A stretch of 64,000 nt of DNA from assembly GCF_000242635.2 (NCBI RefSeq), contig NC_017770.1, positions 372,001 to 436,000 of the forward strand, given 5' to 3'. This document shows, piece after piece, positions 44,501-54,328 of the stretch; the first letter of the stretch is position 1; each line of letters begins with the position of its first letter. Under the pieces are notes generated by a model that made no database searches, was not told the DNA's origin, and was given only the letters and a program-made list of their open reading frames with translations. The translations under genes were made by a program, and so were the position numbers. Source of the DNA: Solitalea canadensis DSM 3403 (GTDB taxonomy: Bacteria > Bacteroidota > Bacteroidia > Sphingobacteriales > Sphingobacteriaceae).

Positions 44501-45688
44501 ATGAGTCAACACTTAAATAAGTGGCATGTAATGCTTATGGCTATGGCTACAGGCCTTATTGTAGCAAATATTTATTACAGTCAGCCGTTAATAATTTTAA
44601 TCAGCAAAGAGTTTAATGTTTCGGAAAGTAATGCCGGGCAAATCAATTTCTATACACAGATGGGGTATGCACTTGGTTTGTTTTTTTGCACCCCGTTAGG
44701 AGATAAAATTGAGCGGAAGAAGCAAATAGTGCTTATGACTATAACTTCTGTAATCGCGTTACTGGGTGCTGCATTAACTCAGCATATCGTTGTTTTGAAG
44801 ATCGCTGGGTTTCTGATTGGCTTTACCTCTATGGTGCCACAATTAATTATGCCGATGGCTGCTAACCTTGCCGAGCCTGAACGCAGAGGCAAAATCATAG
44901 GCACAATAATGAGTGGTTTATTAATAGGTATTCTTTTGTCGAGAACATTAAGTGGCTTCGTCGGCCAAATATGGGGTTGGCGGGAGATGTTTTATATCGC
45001 TGCCGGAATTTGTCTGGTATTGGCGGTGATCATGTATTTTACGTTTCCTGAAAGCAAACCAACATTTGAAGGCTCTTATGGTCAGTTAATGCAATCATTG
45101 CTTCACCTAGTAAAAGAACAACGAATTTTGCGCGAAGCTACTGCTATCAATGCGCTAGCTTTTGCATCTTTCGGTATGTTCTGGACAACCATGGTTTTAT
45201 TATTGTCGGCAGAGCCCTTTCATTTTGGTTCTCAAACTATAGGATTATTTGGTTTGGCAGCCGGATTAGGAGCTTTAATGGCACCTTTAGTAGGGAAAAT
45301 AGCCGACAAGAGTAATCCTCGTGTAACAATAGGTATTGGTATTATGAGCTTATTGCTATCCTTCGTTCTTTTATATGTATTTCGTTCAAGCGTAATCGGA
45401 ATTGTGATAGGGATCATTATCCTGGATATGGGGATGCAGAGTATTCACGTTTCTAATCAAACCCGTATTTACGCATTGATACCTGAAGCAAGAAATCGTT
45501 TGAATACAATTTTCATGACCGGCAGTTTTATTGGTACTGCTTTAGGTTCAGGTATTGGTTTGTGGGTGTGGGATATTAAGCAATGGACTTCTGTTTGTTT
45601 TGTAGGTGTAGTGGTAGCAGTAATCGCAATTGTAATTTATGTTTCTACTTACCCCAACAAGAAAAATATTGCTACTGTATTAAAGTAG
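44501..45688 (+). CDS. MFS transporter, drug-efflux or sugar-efflux type
   Basis: This inner-membrane carrier of 395 residues has twelve predicted helices and belongs to the major facilitator superfamily. The motif between helices 2 and 3 reads GDKIERKKQIVLM, a GDRxGRKR-like loop; VPQLIMPMAANLAEPERRGKIIGTIMSGLLIGILLSR is the helix 4-5 antiporter-type region. It resembles the YnfM/AraJ-like efflux proteins of Bacteroidota; the substrate is unknown. The start at 44501 was chosen because a promoter lies within the longer frame. Confidence 0.85.
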   Translation: MSQHLNKWHVMLMAMATGLIVANIYYSQPLIILISKEFNVSESNAGQINFYTQMGYALGLFFCTPLGDKIERKKQIVLMTITSVIALLGAALTQHIVVLKIAGFLIGFTSMVPQLIMPMAANLAEPERRGKIIGTIMSGLLIGILLSRTLSGFVGQIWGWREMFYIAAGICLVLAVIMYFTFPESKPTFEGSYGQLMQSLLHLVKEQRILREATAINALAFASFGMFWTTMVLLLSAEPFHFGSQTIGLFGLAAGLGALMAPLVGKIADKSNPRVTIGIGIMSLLLSFVLLYVFRSSVIGIVIGIIILDMGMQSIHVSNQTRIYALIPEARNRLNTIFMTGSFIGTALGSGIGLWVWDIKQWTSVCFVGVVVAVIAIVIYVSTYPNKKNIATVLK

Positions 45689-45837
45689 AACATTTGTTCT
45701 TATTATTTCATTATAAGGTAATTAGATAATTGTTTGAGAGTCAAAGTGATTATTTAATTGTTTAAATTTAATTACTGGTACAATGCTTGTGTCGTACCGG
45801 TTAAAAATCTAAAGTTTTACGACTGTTTTTTTCTTTT

Positions 45838-48800
45838 ATGAATTCTAAATTCCGTTCTACTCTCTTTAAAGTACTAAAGATTACCGGTATTACACTGGTT
45901 AGTGTTGTTGGTTTGTTGTTAATTTTACCATTCTTTTTTAAGGACAGCATTTCTGCAAAAATCAAAGATTGGGCTAATAAAAATCTAAAAGGTGAGTTAA
46001 GTTATTCGGATGTTAGCTTATCCTTTTTTCATCATTTTCCTGCACTTACTTTAACCTTAAGTGATTTTGATCTTAAAGGATCAGCTCCTTACACTAAAGA
46101 AACATTGGTTGGCGCAAAGGAAATCGCTTTGGGTATTAATCTAAAGAGCTTATTTGAAGAAGGATTAAGGGTTGACCAAATTTTTCTTTCTAATGCTAAT
46201 ATCAACATCCTTGTAAATGAAGATGGTTTGGCAAATTACAATGTATATGTTCCTAAGATTGACTCGACAGCTGCTTCAAAAACAGATAGCTCTAGTTTGT
46301 CGTTAAAAATTGAACAAATACTTATAACAAACAGTCATTTGGTCTATAATGATCGTTCGCTGCCTATGCTAATTAATGCTAAAGGGTTTAATTATACCGG
46401 TAAGGGCGACCTTAGTAAAGATCTATTTGATCTTTATACAACAGCCAAAATTGATTCGCTGGATTTTTATTTCGACAGTGTACCCTATTTCCTGCATAAA
46501 GAAGTAAATGCCAGTTTGATTACCAGTATTAATACCAATTCATTGGCCTTATTGTTCCAAAAGAACGACCTGAAAATCAATAAGCTTCCTGTTCAGTTTA
46601 ACGGAAAGTTTGAGTTTTTGGAGAACGGTTATGATATGGACTTTAATCTGACTACTAAAGGAGCTAATTTATACGATTTGTTTACAGCGTTTCCGCCGGA
46701 GTATCAGCAATGGTTGGAGAAAACGCAGGTGGATGGTATTACCGATGTGGTAGCAAGCTTGAAAGGGAAGTTCATTTCGGAGAAAAAACTTATGCCAACT
46801 TTCGATCTCAATATGAAAGTTCGTAATGGTTTAATAGCCAATCAAAAGGTGCCTTCTCCTATTAAAAATTTATTTCTGAATATGGATGCTAAACTGCCTG
46901 GTTTAAACCCCGACAGTGTGTACCTGAAAATTGATTCATTGTTTTTTAATATTGATAAGGATTATTTCAGTTCCATCATTACGGTAAAGGGTTTGAAAGA
47001 ACCTTATGTTTATGCCAACATTAATTCTGAAATAGATCTGGATAAATGGCAGAAAGCATATGGAATTAAAGATTTTGATGTAAAAGGGAAATATACGTTG
47101 CACTTGCTTGCTGATGGATATTATAAGGTTGGTCCCGATCCTAATTCTTTGAGAAAAGATACGGCAATTTTGAGTATTCCAAAATTCACGTTAAAATCTT
47201 CTTTGCAAAAAGGGTACTTTAAATATGCCTCATTACCTCAGTCAATCAACAATATAAGTTTCAATGTGGATGGGTCCTGCCCCGACAATAATATTAAAAA
47301 TGCCACATTTAGTATCGATAACCTTAATGCAACTGTTTTAAAGAACTTTATAAAAGGGTTTCTTAGGGTTAATGGTGCAAAAGGTTTTCCAATGGAGGCT
47401 AATCTGCAGGCAGATTTCAATCTTGATGATTTAAAACAGGTGTATCCAATCGACAGCGTTGATTTAAAAGGGCTGTTAAAAATGGACGTGGTTACCAAAG
47501 GGAAATATGATCCAAAGACCAGACAATTTCCTCAAACACAAGTACTTATTACGTTAAAAAACGGTTATGTAAAAACGAATTACTATCCGCATCCAATAGA
47601 AAATATTGAAATCAATTCAACAGCTACTAATAATAATGGTCAACTCAACGGTCTTAAGGTTGCAATTAATCCGTTAACGTTTCAGTTTGAAGGGAAACCA
47701 TTTACATTAAAAGCTAATCTGGTAAATTTTGATGACTTGGCTTATGATATTAAAGCTAACGGGATTATTGATATAGGAAGGATCTATAAGGTTTTTTCGC
47801 AGAAAGGTATTGGTTTAGATGGCCAGATCAACGCTCGATTATCTTTAAAAGGGCGACAAAGCGATGCGGAAAAAGGTTTGTATGACCGATTGAGGAATTC
47901 TGGAACTTTGAAACTTTCGAATATTGCGTTAACGTCAGAATTGTTTCCCAAACCGCTTGTTATTGAAAATGGCATATTCAGCTTTAAAGACGATAAAATA
48001 TGGTTCGATCAGTTTAATTCAAGATATGGTAAGTCTGATATTACATTAAATGGATACATGAATAACCTTATCAACTATGCTTTAAAAGATGAGATGCTGC
48101 AGGGAACTTTCGATCTGAAATCGAACTATTTGCTTGTTGATGAGTTTATGGCATTTTCTGGAGATCAGACTGCAGCTCCTAATGGTGAAAGTGGTGTGAT
48201 CATCGTTCCCAAGAATCTTGATATGACTTTTAATGCGCTGGCCAAAAAAGTTAAATATGATGCATTGAATATCGACAGTTGTAAAGGTAAAATGAATATC
48301 AAGAATGGTCAGATTGTACTCAATGAAACGGGTTTTAACCTTATTGGGTGTAAAGTTGTAATGAATGCTACCTACGGAAGTGTAACCCCTAAAAAGGGTT
48401 ATTTCGAATATCAAATCAATGCTAAAGATTTTGATGTACAACGTGCATATAAGGAAATAAAACTATTTCATGATCTGGCACCTGCAGCAGCTAAGGCACA
48501 AGGAGTCGTTTCTCTTGATTATAAATTGAAAGGCCGTTTAAATGCGGATATGATGCCTATTTATCCTTCAATCGAAGGAGCAGGGGTGCTTTCAATTAAG
48601 GATGTTAAGATTGCAGGCTTAAAGATGTTTACAGCAATAAGTAAGAGCACGGGTAGGGAGGATGTTAATAATCCAAACCTAAAGAAAATGGAGCTGAAAA
48701 CATCAATCAAAAATAATGTGATCCATGTGGAACCAACCAAATTCAGGATTGCAGGTTTCCGTCCTAAAATTGAAGGTCAAACAACATTTGATGGCCGTTT

Positions 48801-48981
48801 AAATTTTAAATTCCGTTTGGGCTTGCCCCCATTGGGTATTATTGGTATTCCAATGACAATTATGGGTACTCGTGATGAGCCCCAAATTAAACTGGGCAAA
48901 GAAACTAAAGATGAGAAAGAACTGGAGACGGAGTACAAGGAGGAAGAAGCAGTTCAGGATACCACAAATAAGAAACAATAA
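45838..48981 (+). CDS. AsmA-like inner-membrane-anchored protein
   Basis: This large protein of 1047 residues has a single N-terminal helix (about 13-33) followed by a long beta-rich periplasmic part. AsmA family marks are the N-terminal IKDWANKNLKGELSYSDVSLSFFHHFPALTLTLSDFDLKG and the C-terminal region ending FRIAGFRPKIEGQTTFDGRLNFKFRLGLPPLGIIGIPMTIMGT. AsmA, TamB and YhdP-like proteins are thought to form hydrophobic grooves that move phospholipids between membranes, so an envelope-lipid role is likely. The acidic C-terminus (KELETEYKEEEAVQD) is low in complexity. It is a single gene that converges on dnaX. Confidence 0.85.
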   Translation: MNSKFRSTLFKVLKITGITLVSVVGLLLILPFFFKDSISAKIKDWANKNLKGELSYSDVSLSFFHHFPALTLTLSDFDLKGSAPYTKETLVGAKEIALGINLKSLFEEGLRVDQIFLSNANINILVNEDGLANYNVYVPKIDSTAASKTDSSSLSLKIEQILITNSHLVYNDRSLPMLINAKGFNYTGKGDLSKDLFDLYTTAKIDSLDFYFDSVPYFLHKEVNASLITSINTNSLALLFQKNDLKINKLPVQFNGKFEFLENGYDMDFNLTTKGANLYDLFTAFPPEYQQWLEKTQVDGITDVVASLKGKFISEKKLMPTFDLNMKVRNGLIANQKVPSPIKNLFLNMDAKLPGLNPDSVYLKIDSLFFNIDKDYFSSIITVKGLKEPYVYANINSEIDLDKWQKAYGIKDFDVKGKYTLHLLADGYYKVGPDPNSLRKDTAILSIPKFTLKSSLQKGYFKYASLPQSINNISFNVDGSCPDNNIKNATFSIDNLNATVLKNFIKGFLRVNGAKGFPMEANLQADFNLDDLKQVYPIDSVDLKGLLKMDVVTKGKYDPKTRQFPQTQVLITLKNGYVKTNYYPHPIENIEINSTATNNNGQLNGLKVAINPLTFQFEGKPFTLKANLVNFDDLAYDIKANGIIDIGRIYKVFSQKGIGLDGQINARLSLKGRQSDAEKGLYDRLRNSGTLKLSNIALTSELFPKPLVIENGIFSFKDDKIWFDQFNSRYGKSDITLNGYMNNLINYALKDEMLQGTFDLKSNYLLVDEFMAFSGDQTAAPNGESGVIIVPKNLDMTFNALAKKVKYDALNIDSCKGKMNIKNGQIVLNETGFNLIGCKVVMNATYGSVTPKKGYFEYQINAKDFDVQRAYKEIKLFHDLAPAAAKAQGVVSLDYKLKGRLNADMMPIYPSIEGAGVLSIKDVKIAGLKMFTAISKSTGREDVNNPNLKKMELKTSIKNNVIHVEPTKFRIAGFRPKIEGQTTFDGRLNFKFRLGLPPLGIIGIPMTIMGTRDEPQIKLGKETKDEKELETEYKEEEAVQDTTNKKQ

Positions 48982-48983
48982 AT

Positions 48984-49011
48984 AAAAAGGGAGCTTTAAG
49001 CTCCCTTTTTT
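48984..49011. terminator. Bidirectional terminator between the AsmA-like gene and dnaX
   Basis: AAAAAGGGAGCTT and AAGCTCCCTTTTT form a perfect stem about a central T. It serves both converging genes. Confidence 0.9.
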
Positions 49012-49015
49012 ATTG

Positions 49016-50818
49016 TTAAAAGTCTATTTCCAAGTCCATTCGTCTTCTTAATTCAAGAAGGTTAGGGTTTTTGTCGGCCAGGTATTTAAATTTATCAGTT
49101 GATGTATAAAGTGTTTTCTTTACTTGTTCATCACCTTTACCTATTACTGTTTCAATTTTTATGGTGTTATTCTGTAACTGCTGCTTTAAGAAGCGTAGAA
49201 TATTTATACGCTCATCATTTACAATATCTGTTTGATATTTATCAATTACAGTAATTTCAATGGTATAATCCGGGCGAAGTTTTGGCTTGTTAACGGTCAT
49301 TACCGTATGCAGCCCAATTTTTGAGTCCTTTTCGGCAAAACTTGCGTAATCTGTCCAATAACGTAAAAACTGTTCTTCTGTAAAATCCTGATTGTTTTTT
49401 ACCTCTGTAGGCTCCAAGTTAATGGCTACGGCTTTTTCTTCTTCTTGTGGAGAGGCTGCTACACTACTCAAATTTTTAATTGAAGGAATTTTTAAAGAGC
49501 CCATACCTCCAGCAACAGGAGTTTTTTTAGCCGTTGAACTGCTGTTTACAGTTGATGAAGTAGTTGAGGTGGCTGCAGTAACTGAGGATGATGTATTGGT
49601 AGCAACAACGGTTCTTTCTACAGCAGGTGTTGAAGTAACCGTTGTTGTCTCCGTAACTTTTACTGTGGTATCAGGTTTTTTTTTTACCTCCGCTTGCGGA
49701 AGTTGACCATTAGATAGATTTAATGCTGCTCTGATATGGCACATTTTCATCAATGCTAATTCAACTTGTAAACGTTGGTTTTTACTGCCTTTATAGTTAA
49801 GGTCGGCCTGATTTCCGATGTTTAGTCCTGATAGTAAAAAAGAAACAGGTGCTATTTGCGACTGCTCTAAGTACTTCTGACGGATTCCTTCACTCACTTC
49901 CAATAATTTTACCGTTGCAGGATCTTTGCACACTAACAAATCGCGGAAATGGCTGCAGATACCGTTGATAAAATTGTTTCCGTCAAAACCTTTATCCAGA
50001 ATTTCGTCGAAAATCAATAAGCTTTTAGAAATATCTTCAGTTAACAAAGCATCGGTAACTCTGAAATAATAGTCATAATCCAAAATATTCAGATTGTCGA
50101 TAGCTGCTTTGTACGTAATATTTCCCTGCGAAAAAGAAGTAATCTGGTCAAACATTGAACAGGCGTCGCGCATGGCACCATCTGCTTTTTGAGCAATAAT
50201 GTGTAAGGCGTCCGGTTCAAATTTTACATCTTCCGTTTTCGCAATATATTCTAAGTGATGAGCAATGTCTTCAACTTTGATCCTGTTAAAGTCAAAGATC
50301 TGACAACGCGAAAGAATAGTCGGTAAAATCTTATGCTTTTCAGTGGTTGCTAAAATAAAAATGGCATAAGAAGGAGGTTCTTCCAACGTTTTTAGAAATG
50401 CGTTAAATGCACTTGTTGAAAGCATGTGAACCTCGTCGATGATATAGATCTTATATTTTCCGGCCTGAGGAGCATAACGAACTTGTTCTACCAGGCTTCG
50501 GATATCTTCTACGGAGTTGTTTGAAGCAGCATCGAGTTCATGAATATTCATTGAACTTCCGTGTTTGAATGAAAGACAAGACTCGCATTCACCACAAGCT
50601 TCAAAATCAGCAGTAGGGGTTTGGCAGTTGATTGTTTTTGCCAACACACGGGCACAGGTTGTTTTTCCAACACCGCGCGGACCGCAAAACAGGAAGGCCT
50701 GAGCCAATTGTCCGGTTTTAATTGCGTTCTTTAACGTATTGGTTATATGTGACTGACCTACAACACTGTTAAATTTGTCGGGTCTGTACTTTCGTGCCGA
50801 TACAATGAAATTTTCCAT
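49016..50818 (-). CDS. dnaX: DNA polymerase III subunits tau and gamma
   Basis: This is the clamp-loader ATPase of 600 residues from the ATG at 50818 (a TTG two codons earlier is open too). Domain I has the Walker A GPRGVGKTT at residues 46-54, the four-cysteine zinc module CQTPTADFEACGECESC, the DEVHMLS Walker B and the sensor region ATTEKHKILPTILSRCQIF. Domain III ends near residue 370 (ELALMKMCHIRA). A threonine/serine-rich linker (about 382-440) leads to the tau-specific C-terminal domain. The codons for K379-K381 lie in a run of ten A (49676-49685 as T on the plus strand). Adding one A gives a stop after T382; losing one gives a stop after Q385. Slippage there would make a gamma-like short form of the core alone. 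Confidence 0.96.
   Translation of the reverse strand: MENFIVSARKYRPDKFNSVVGQSHITNTLKNAIKTGQLAQAFLFCGPRGVGKTTCARVLAKTINCQTPTADFEACGECESCLSFKHGSSMNIHELDAASNNSVEDIRSLVEQVRYAPQAGKYKIYIIDEVHMLSTSAFNAFLKTLEEPPSYAIFILATTEKHKILPTILSRCQIFDFNRIKVEDIAHHLEYIAKTEDVKFEPDALHIIAQKADGAMRDACSMFDQITSFSQGNITYKAAIDNLNILDYDYYFRVTDALLTEDISKSLLIFDEILDKGFDGNNFINGICSHFRDLLVCKDPATVKLLEVSEGIRQKYLEQSQIAPVSFLLSGLNIGNQADLNYKGSKNQRLQVELALMKMCHIRAALNLSNGQLPQAEVKKKPDTTVKVTETTTVTSTPAVERTVVATNTSSSVTAATSTTSSTVNSSSTAKKTPVAGGMGSLKIPSIKNLSSVAASPQEEEKAVAINLEPTEVKNNQDFTEEQFLRYWTDYASFAEKDSKIGLHTVMTVNKPKLRPDYTIEITVIDKYQTDIVNDERINILRFLKQQLQNNTIKIETVIGKGDEQVKKTLYTSTDKFKYLADKNPNLLELRRRMDLEIDF
49676..49685 (-). promoter_or_regulatory. A10 slippery run in dnaX, candidate site for making gamma
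   Basis: Ten consecutive A on the coding strand just after domain III, preceded by GCGGAGGT. Both shifted frames meet a stop within five codons. In Thermus thermophilus dnaX a run of nine A is used by transcriptional slippage to make gamma; the position here is equivalent. Confidence 0.55.
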
Positions 50819-50898
50819 TTGCAACGAAAATAGAAATACTTTCCGCCAACTGCAAGTAGAGATTATCCATGTCAGTTAATTAGCTATGAAACAATCAT

Positions 50899-50934
50899 AA
50901 AAAAACGAATGTGCAGGTTTTTGCACATTCGTTT
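50899..50934 (-). terminator. Terminator of the antiporter gene
   Basis: AAACGAATGTGCA (50903-50915) pairs perfectly with 50922-50934 around GGTTTT, with a U run on the minus strand. Confidence 0.85.
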
Positions 50935-50956
50935 ACAAAATAAATTCGTTTACAGA

Positions 50957-53224
50957 TTAAGAAGGTTCGCCTTTGATAACTGATTGGACGGTTTTTTTGT
51001 CACCTACAATCCAAACGATATCATCTTTCTCAAATGTAAATGATGAGTCTGGGTTTAGTATCCGTTCATTATTCCGTTCAACCCCAACTACTAAACTAAA
51101 TGCATTTTCTCTTATGCCTGAAGCCTTAATGCTTTTACCTAAAAGTGGTGAATGGGCATTTATTGTAATCGGATGAAGCGAAACAGATTGTCCGTTCGCA
51201 TCAGTTTCTTTATAGCTTGTAGCTTCTATAAACTCTTCGAAGTTTTTTAATTGATCATCGGTTCCGATAACAGCAATCCGATCTCCCGGATAAAGGCGTT
51301 CATCTTTTCCCGGAATCTTGAGTTTTATTTTTCCACGTTCAATCAGTGCTACATTAACGCCAAAATGTTCGCGTAAGGAGAGTTCTATCAGTGTTTTACC
51401 AACTGCATCAGATTCGGGTTTTACGGTGTAATAAGCTAAATGAGAATCCCATGGCATTAATTCATCCGCTCGTTTAGCTGCTTCACTGATTTCCCGTGCA
51501 TTTAAATTTGCCAGGAACCTGCTCTCTATCTTGCTATAGAAAGATTGCAATCGGGAAGAGAAAATAATGGCACTGATACCAATTATTATTACCGCGGAAA
51601 TAATTGATACAATTGGTGAGAAAAATTGACCAATAAGCAAAACGATGAAAATTATTGCCAGCAAAGCTCTTACGATCTCAAGTGTAATGAGTGGACCGCG
51701 GTTATATTTCGTATCGATCCATAATTGTTTATAGGCAGTACTATGGATTTTTTTTACAGCCAGTGCCCAAAGGAACGGACTCATCAATAAGAGTGCAACC
51801 ACAATAATGATGATATCTCCGTAATTACCGTTTACAAAATCATTATTAATTTTTGGCGTAAGGTACTTCACAGAGAAAAGTATCCCGATTATGATAATGG
51901 AATTGGTAACAATAATGAATATATATTTCTTCAGGAACTCTTTCCAGTTATTGGTTCCGGAAATACTTTGTGATCCGGCACTATATCGGGCTAAGGCATT
52001 CCTTGCTTTTTCAGGCAGTAGTTTGTTAATGCCTAAATAAGTAGGTTCTGCTAATTTAATAAAATAAGGCGTTGTGAATGTGGTGATAGCCGAAACAGCT
52101 ACAGCAATCGGATACAAGAAATCACTGGTTACTTTTAAGCTTAATCCTAACGTGGCAATAATGAATGAAAACTCTCCGATTTGCGCCAAACTCATTCCAG
52201 CTTGTAAAGAATGCTTTAACGTTTGTCCGGATAATAATGCGCCTAAACCCGAACTTAACGTTTTACCGAAAATAGTAACAACTGTAATGATCAAAACAGG
52301 AAACCAATAGTCTACCAATATCTTTGGATCAATAAGCATCCCGACAGAAACAAAGAAAACGGCCCCAAAAAGATCTTTTACAGGTTTAACCAAATGTTCT
52401 ATTTTTTCTGCTGCTGTGGTTTCTGCTAAAATCGCTCCCATAACAAAGGCTCCCAATGCAGGAGAAAAACCTGCTGCAGTTGCCAGCAAAACCATCAATA
52501 AACATAATGCAAGAGAAACCACCAATAACATCTCATCATTCATTAATTTTTTGGCTTTTTTGAGAAATGTTGGAATCAGAAATATCCCTCCCAGGAACCA
52601 AAGGGCAAGGAAAAAGGTGAGTTTTAAACCCGACATCAGCATTTCATCACCGGCAAATTGCTGACTGGCGGCTAAAGTTGATAATAATACTAATAAAAGT
52701 ATAGCAACGAGGTCTTCAACAATTAACACCCCAAAAACAACTGTGGCAAACTTGTGGCTTTTTACCCCAAGTTCTTCAAATGCTCTGATAATAATGGTAG
52801 TTGATGAAATTGATAAAATCCCCCCTAAAAATATACTATCCATCTGGTTCCAGCCTAAAAGTATACCGGTTAAATAGCCGATACCTAGCATTGAAATAAC
52901 CTCAACAATAGCGGTTATGGATGCGCTTCCGCCAACTTTAACAAGTTTCTTAAAACTGAATTCTAAGCCTAAACTGAACAATAGGAAGATAACACCAATT
53001 TCAGCCCATATTTTTATGCTGTCAATTTCTGAGATAGTGGGAAACAGCGTGAAATTAGGTCCGACCAACAAGCCAGCAATCAGGTAGCCAAGAACAACAG
53101 GTTGTTTTAATTTTTTAAAAATTAACATGGTTACCCCGGCGGAGGCTAAAATAAGAGCAAGGTCGGTTATAAGATGAGGTAAGTGAATCATCGGCCTGAT
53201 CAAAAATTTAAGTCCTGTAGCCAT
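50957..53224 (-). CDS. Kef-type monovalent cation:proton antiporter with TrkA-C domains
   Basis: This inner-membrane protein of 755 residues starts with a CPA2-type Na+/H+ exchanger domain of about 12 helices (about 15-395): LKQPVVLGYLIAGLLVGPN, EIGVIFLLFSLGLEFSFKKL and LGAFVMGAILAETTAAEKIE are typical. Further helices span about 430-560. Two C-terminal RCK_C/TrkA-C domains follow, about 605-675 (KTLIELSLREHFGVNVALI) and 685-750 (GKSIKASGIRENAFSLVVGVERN), which bind regulatory ligands. There is no RCK_N nucleotide-binding domain, unlike KefB and KefC. It probably exchanges potassium or sodium for protons in pH or osmotic control. It is a single gene. Confidence 0.88.
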   Translation of the reverse strand: MATGLKFLIRPMIHLPHLITDLALILASAGVTMLIFKKLKQPVVLGYLIAGLLVGPNFTLFPTISEIDSIKIWAEIGVIFLLFSLGLEFSFKKLVKVGGSASITAIVEVISMLGIGYLTGILLGWNQMDSIFLGGILSISSTTIIIRAFEELGVKSHKFATVVFGVLIVEDLVAILLLVLLSTLAASQQFAGDEMLMSGLKLTFFLALWFLGGIFLIPTFLKKAKKLMNDEMLLVVSLALCLLMVLLATAAGFSPALGAFVMGAILAETTAAEKIEHLVKPVKDLFGAVFFVSVGMLIDPKILVDYWFPVLIITVVTIFGKTLSSGLGALLSGQTLKHSLQAGMSLAQIGEFSFIIATLGLSLKVTSDFLYPIAVAVSAITTFTTPYFIKLAEPTYLGINKLLPEKARNALARYSAGSQSISGTNNWKEFLKKYIFIIVTNSIIIIGILFSVKYLTPKINNDFVNGNYGDIIIIVVALLLMSPFLWALAVKKIHSTAYKQLWIDTKYNRGPLITLEIVRALLAIIFIVLLIGQFFSPIVSIISAVIIIGISAIIFSSRLQSFYSKIESRFLANLNAREISEAAKRADELMPWDSHLAYYTVKPESDAVGKTLIELSLREHFGVNVALIERGKIKLKIPGKDERLYPGDRIAVIGTDDQLKNFEEFIEATSYKETDANGQSVSLHPITINAHSPLLGKSIKASGIRENAFSLVVGVERNNERILNPDSSFTFEKDDIVWIVGDKKTVQSVIKGEPS

Positions 53225-53415
53225 ATCTTCTAAGTGGATTTAGAAGATAGATTTAATAGACTGGTTAGCAATTATAAAACAATGAACCTGCAGTAAAACT
53301 GTGAGTTACAACTGTCGGTTTGCGTAAATATACTATCTTCAGATTAAACGGATGGGGAATTAAGTAAGTTTTTGGTGTATAAATTGATCAAATAAATTTG
53401 CTTAACGGTTAAAAA

Positions 53416-53449
53416 ACAAGGGAGTAAAACCGAAGCTTTACTCCCTTGT
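53416..53449 (-). terminator. Terminator of the first repeat-protein gene
   Basis: ACAAGGGAGTAAA (53416-53428) pairs perfectly with 53437-53449, with an A run (U on the minus strand) beyond it. Confidence 0.85.
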
Positions 53450-53484
53450 AAAAAATGAGTTACTTGTTGTTAACTATTGTTAGC

Positions 53485-54141
53485 TTATTCAGCCAAAGGC
53501 TCTACAATTGTTGTAGTTACTTGTTCATTTAGATTGAATTTTACTAACTCCTCAATTGTAGGCTTTTCAATTTCGGTCATTGCAGGATCAGATGGAATAA
53601 ATTTGATCAAAACATCCAAATCGGTTAAGGGTTCAACGATTTCTTCATTGCTAATCTCACGTGGAGTAAATTTTATTAATTCCTCAACGCTTGTTGGTTC
53701 AACAATGTTTTCGATTTCAATTGTTGCTGGTTTAAAAGAGATCAGGTCCTCAATCAATGATTGTTCATTAAATTCAATTGCTAAAGGAGTAAAGTGAATC
53801 AATTCTTCAATAGTTTGCTCAGCTGCATCATTAATTAATAATGTTGATGCAATTATCTCGCTTTGCAATTCTTCATGAACTGGAAAGTCTATGTCTGATG
53901 AATGGTCAGTAGGAATAAATTTAACAAGTTCAGTTAAAGTTCCAGCTGTGTTTCCAGTTGTTGGGTGATAGGTTAATTCGTTACTTACAAAAATGTGTTC
54001 TTCCGCAGGAAAGCGAATATCGATAGTTGAGGTAGTGTCATTTTCGCTGCTATTAAAACGAGAAGAAAAATTAAAGTGAGAATTTGCAGTTGTTAAAGTT
54101 GCAATGCTTACTATCGTTATGGTTTTAATAAGAGTTTTCAT
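53485..54141 (-). CDS. Secreted repeat protein of unknown function (paralogue A)
   Basis: I do not recognise a named family. The protein has 218 residues, is acidic and begins MKTLIKTITIVSIATLTTANS, a likely signal peptide. From about residue 65 it holds six degenerate repeats of about 20-30 residues with the core (V/I)xxL(I/V)xFxP: LTELVKFIP, IEELIHFTP, IEDLISFKP, VEELIKFTP, LDVLIKFIP and IEELVKFNL, several preceded by IVEP or IEKP. The neighbour at 54329 has the same signal region and the same series of six repeats in the same order, so the two arose by gene duplication. An upstream element is shared too. Export to the periplasm or surface is likely; no catalytic motif is seen. Confidence 0.65.
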   Translation of the reverse strand: MKTLIKTITIVSIATLTTANSHFNFSSRFNSSENDTTSTIDIRFPAEEHIFVSNELTYHPTTGNTAGTLTELVKFIPTDHSSDIDFPVHEELQSEIIASTLLINDAAEQTIEELIHFTPLAIEFNEQSLIEDLISFKPATIEIENIVEPTSVEELIKFTPREISNEEIVEPLTDLDVLIKFIPSDPAMTEIEKPTIEELVKFNLNEQVTTTIVEPLAE

Positions 54142-54200
54142 ATTGTGTTAAGTTGTTGTTGTTTATTTATTTGTTGTTTTATTCTATGACTACATTAACA

Positions 54201-54222
54201 GGTACTTGGTTACACATAGTAC
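54201..54222 (-). promoter_or_regulatory. Conserved upstream element, paralogue A
   Basis: On the plus strand GGTAC, TT, GGTTACACATAGTAC. It differs only at the two bases after GGTAC from 55096-55117, and in both cases it begins 60 bases from the start codon. GGTAC and GTACC at its ends make an inverted repeat. It could be an operator or an unusual promoter (minus strand TACTATGTG). Confidence 0.5.
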
Positions 54223-54270
54223 CGAAAAAATGTAAAAAAAAATTCTCTCCTTTTTTTAAGGCTTAAAAAC

Positions 54271-54298
54271 AAAGGGATAAAACATGAGTTTTACCCCT
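54271..54298 (-). terminator. Probable terminator of the second repeat-protein gene
   Basis: AGGGATAAAAC pairs with GTTTTACCCCT apart from one mismatch, loop ATGA; 31 bases past the stop. Confidence 0.55.
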
Positions 54299-54328
54299 CT
54301 GAAATATGAATTACGCTAATGATTTTAT

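Noticed and set aside
45774-45801. Inverted repeat ACTGGTAC/GTACCGGT before the AsmA-like gene as a terminator of the MFS gene
   Set aside because: The loop is 12 bases, there is no T run after it, and it lies 85 bases past the stop; no clear role can be supported.
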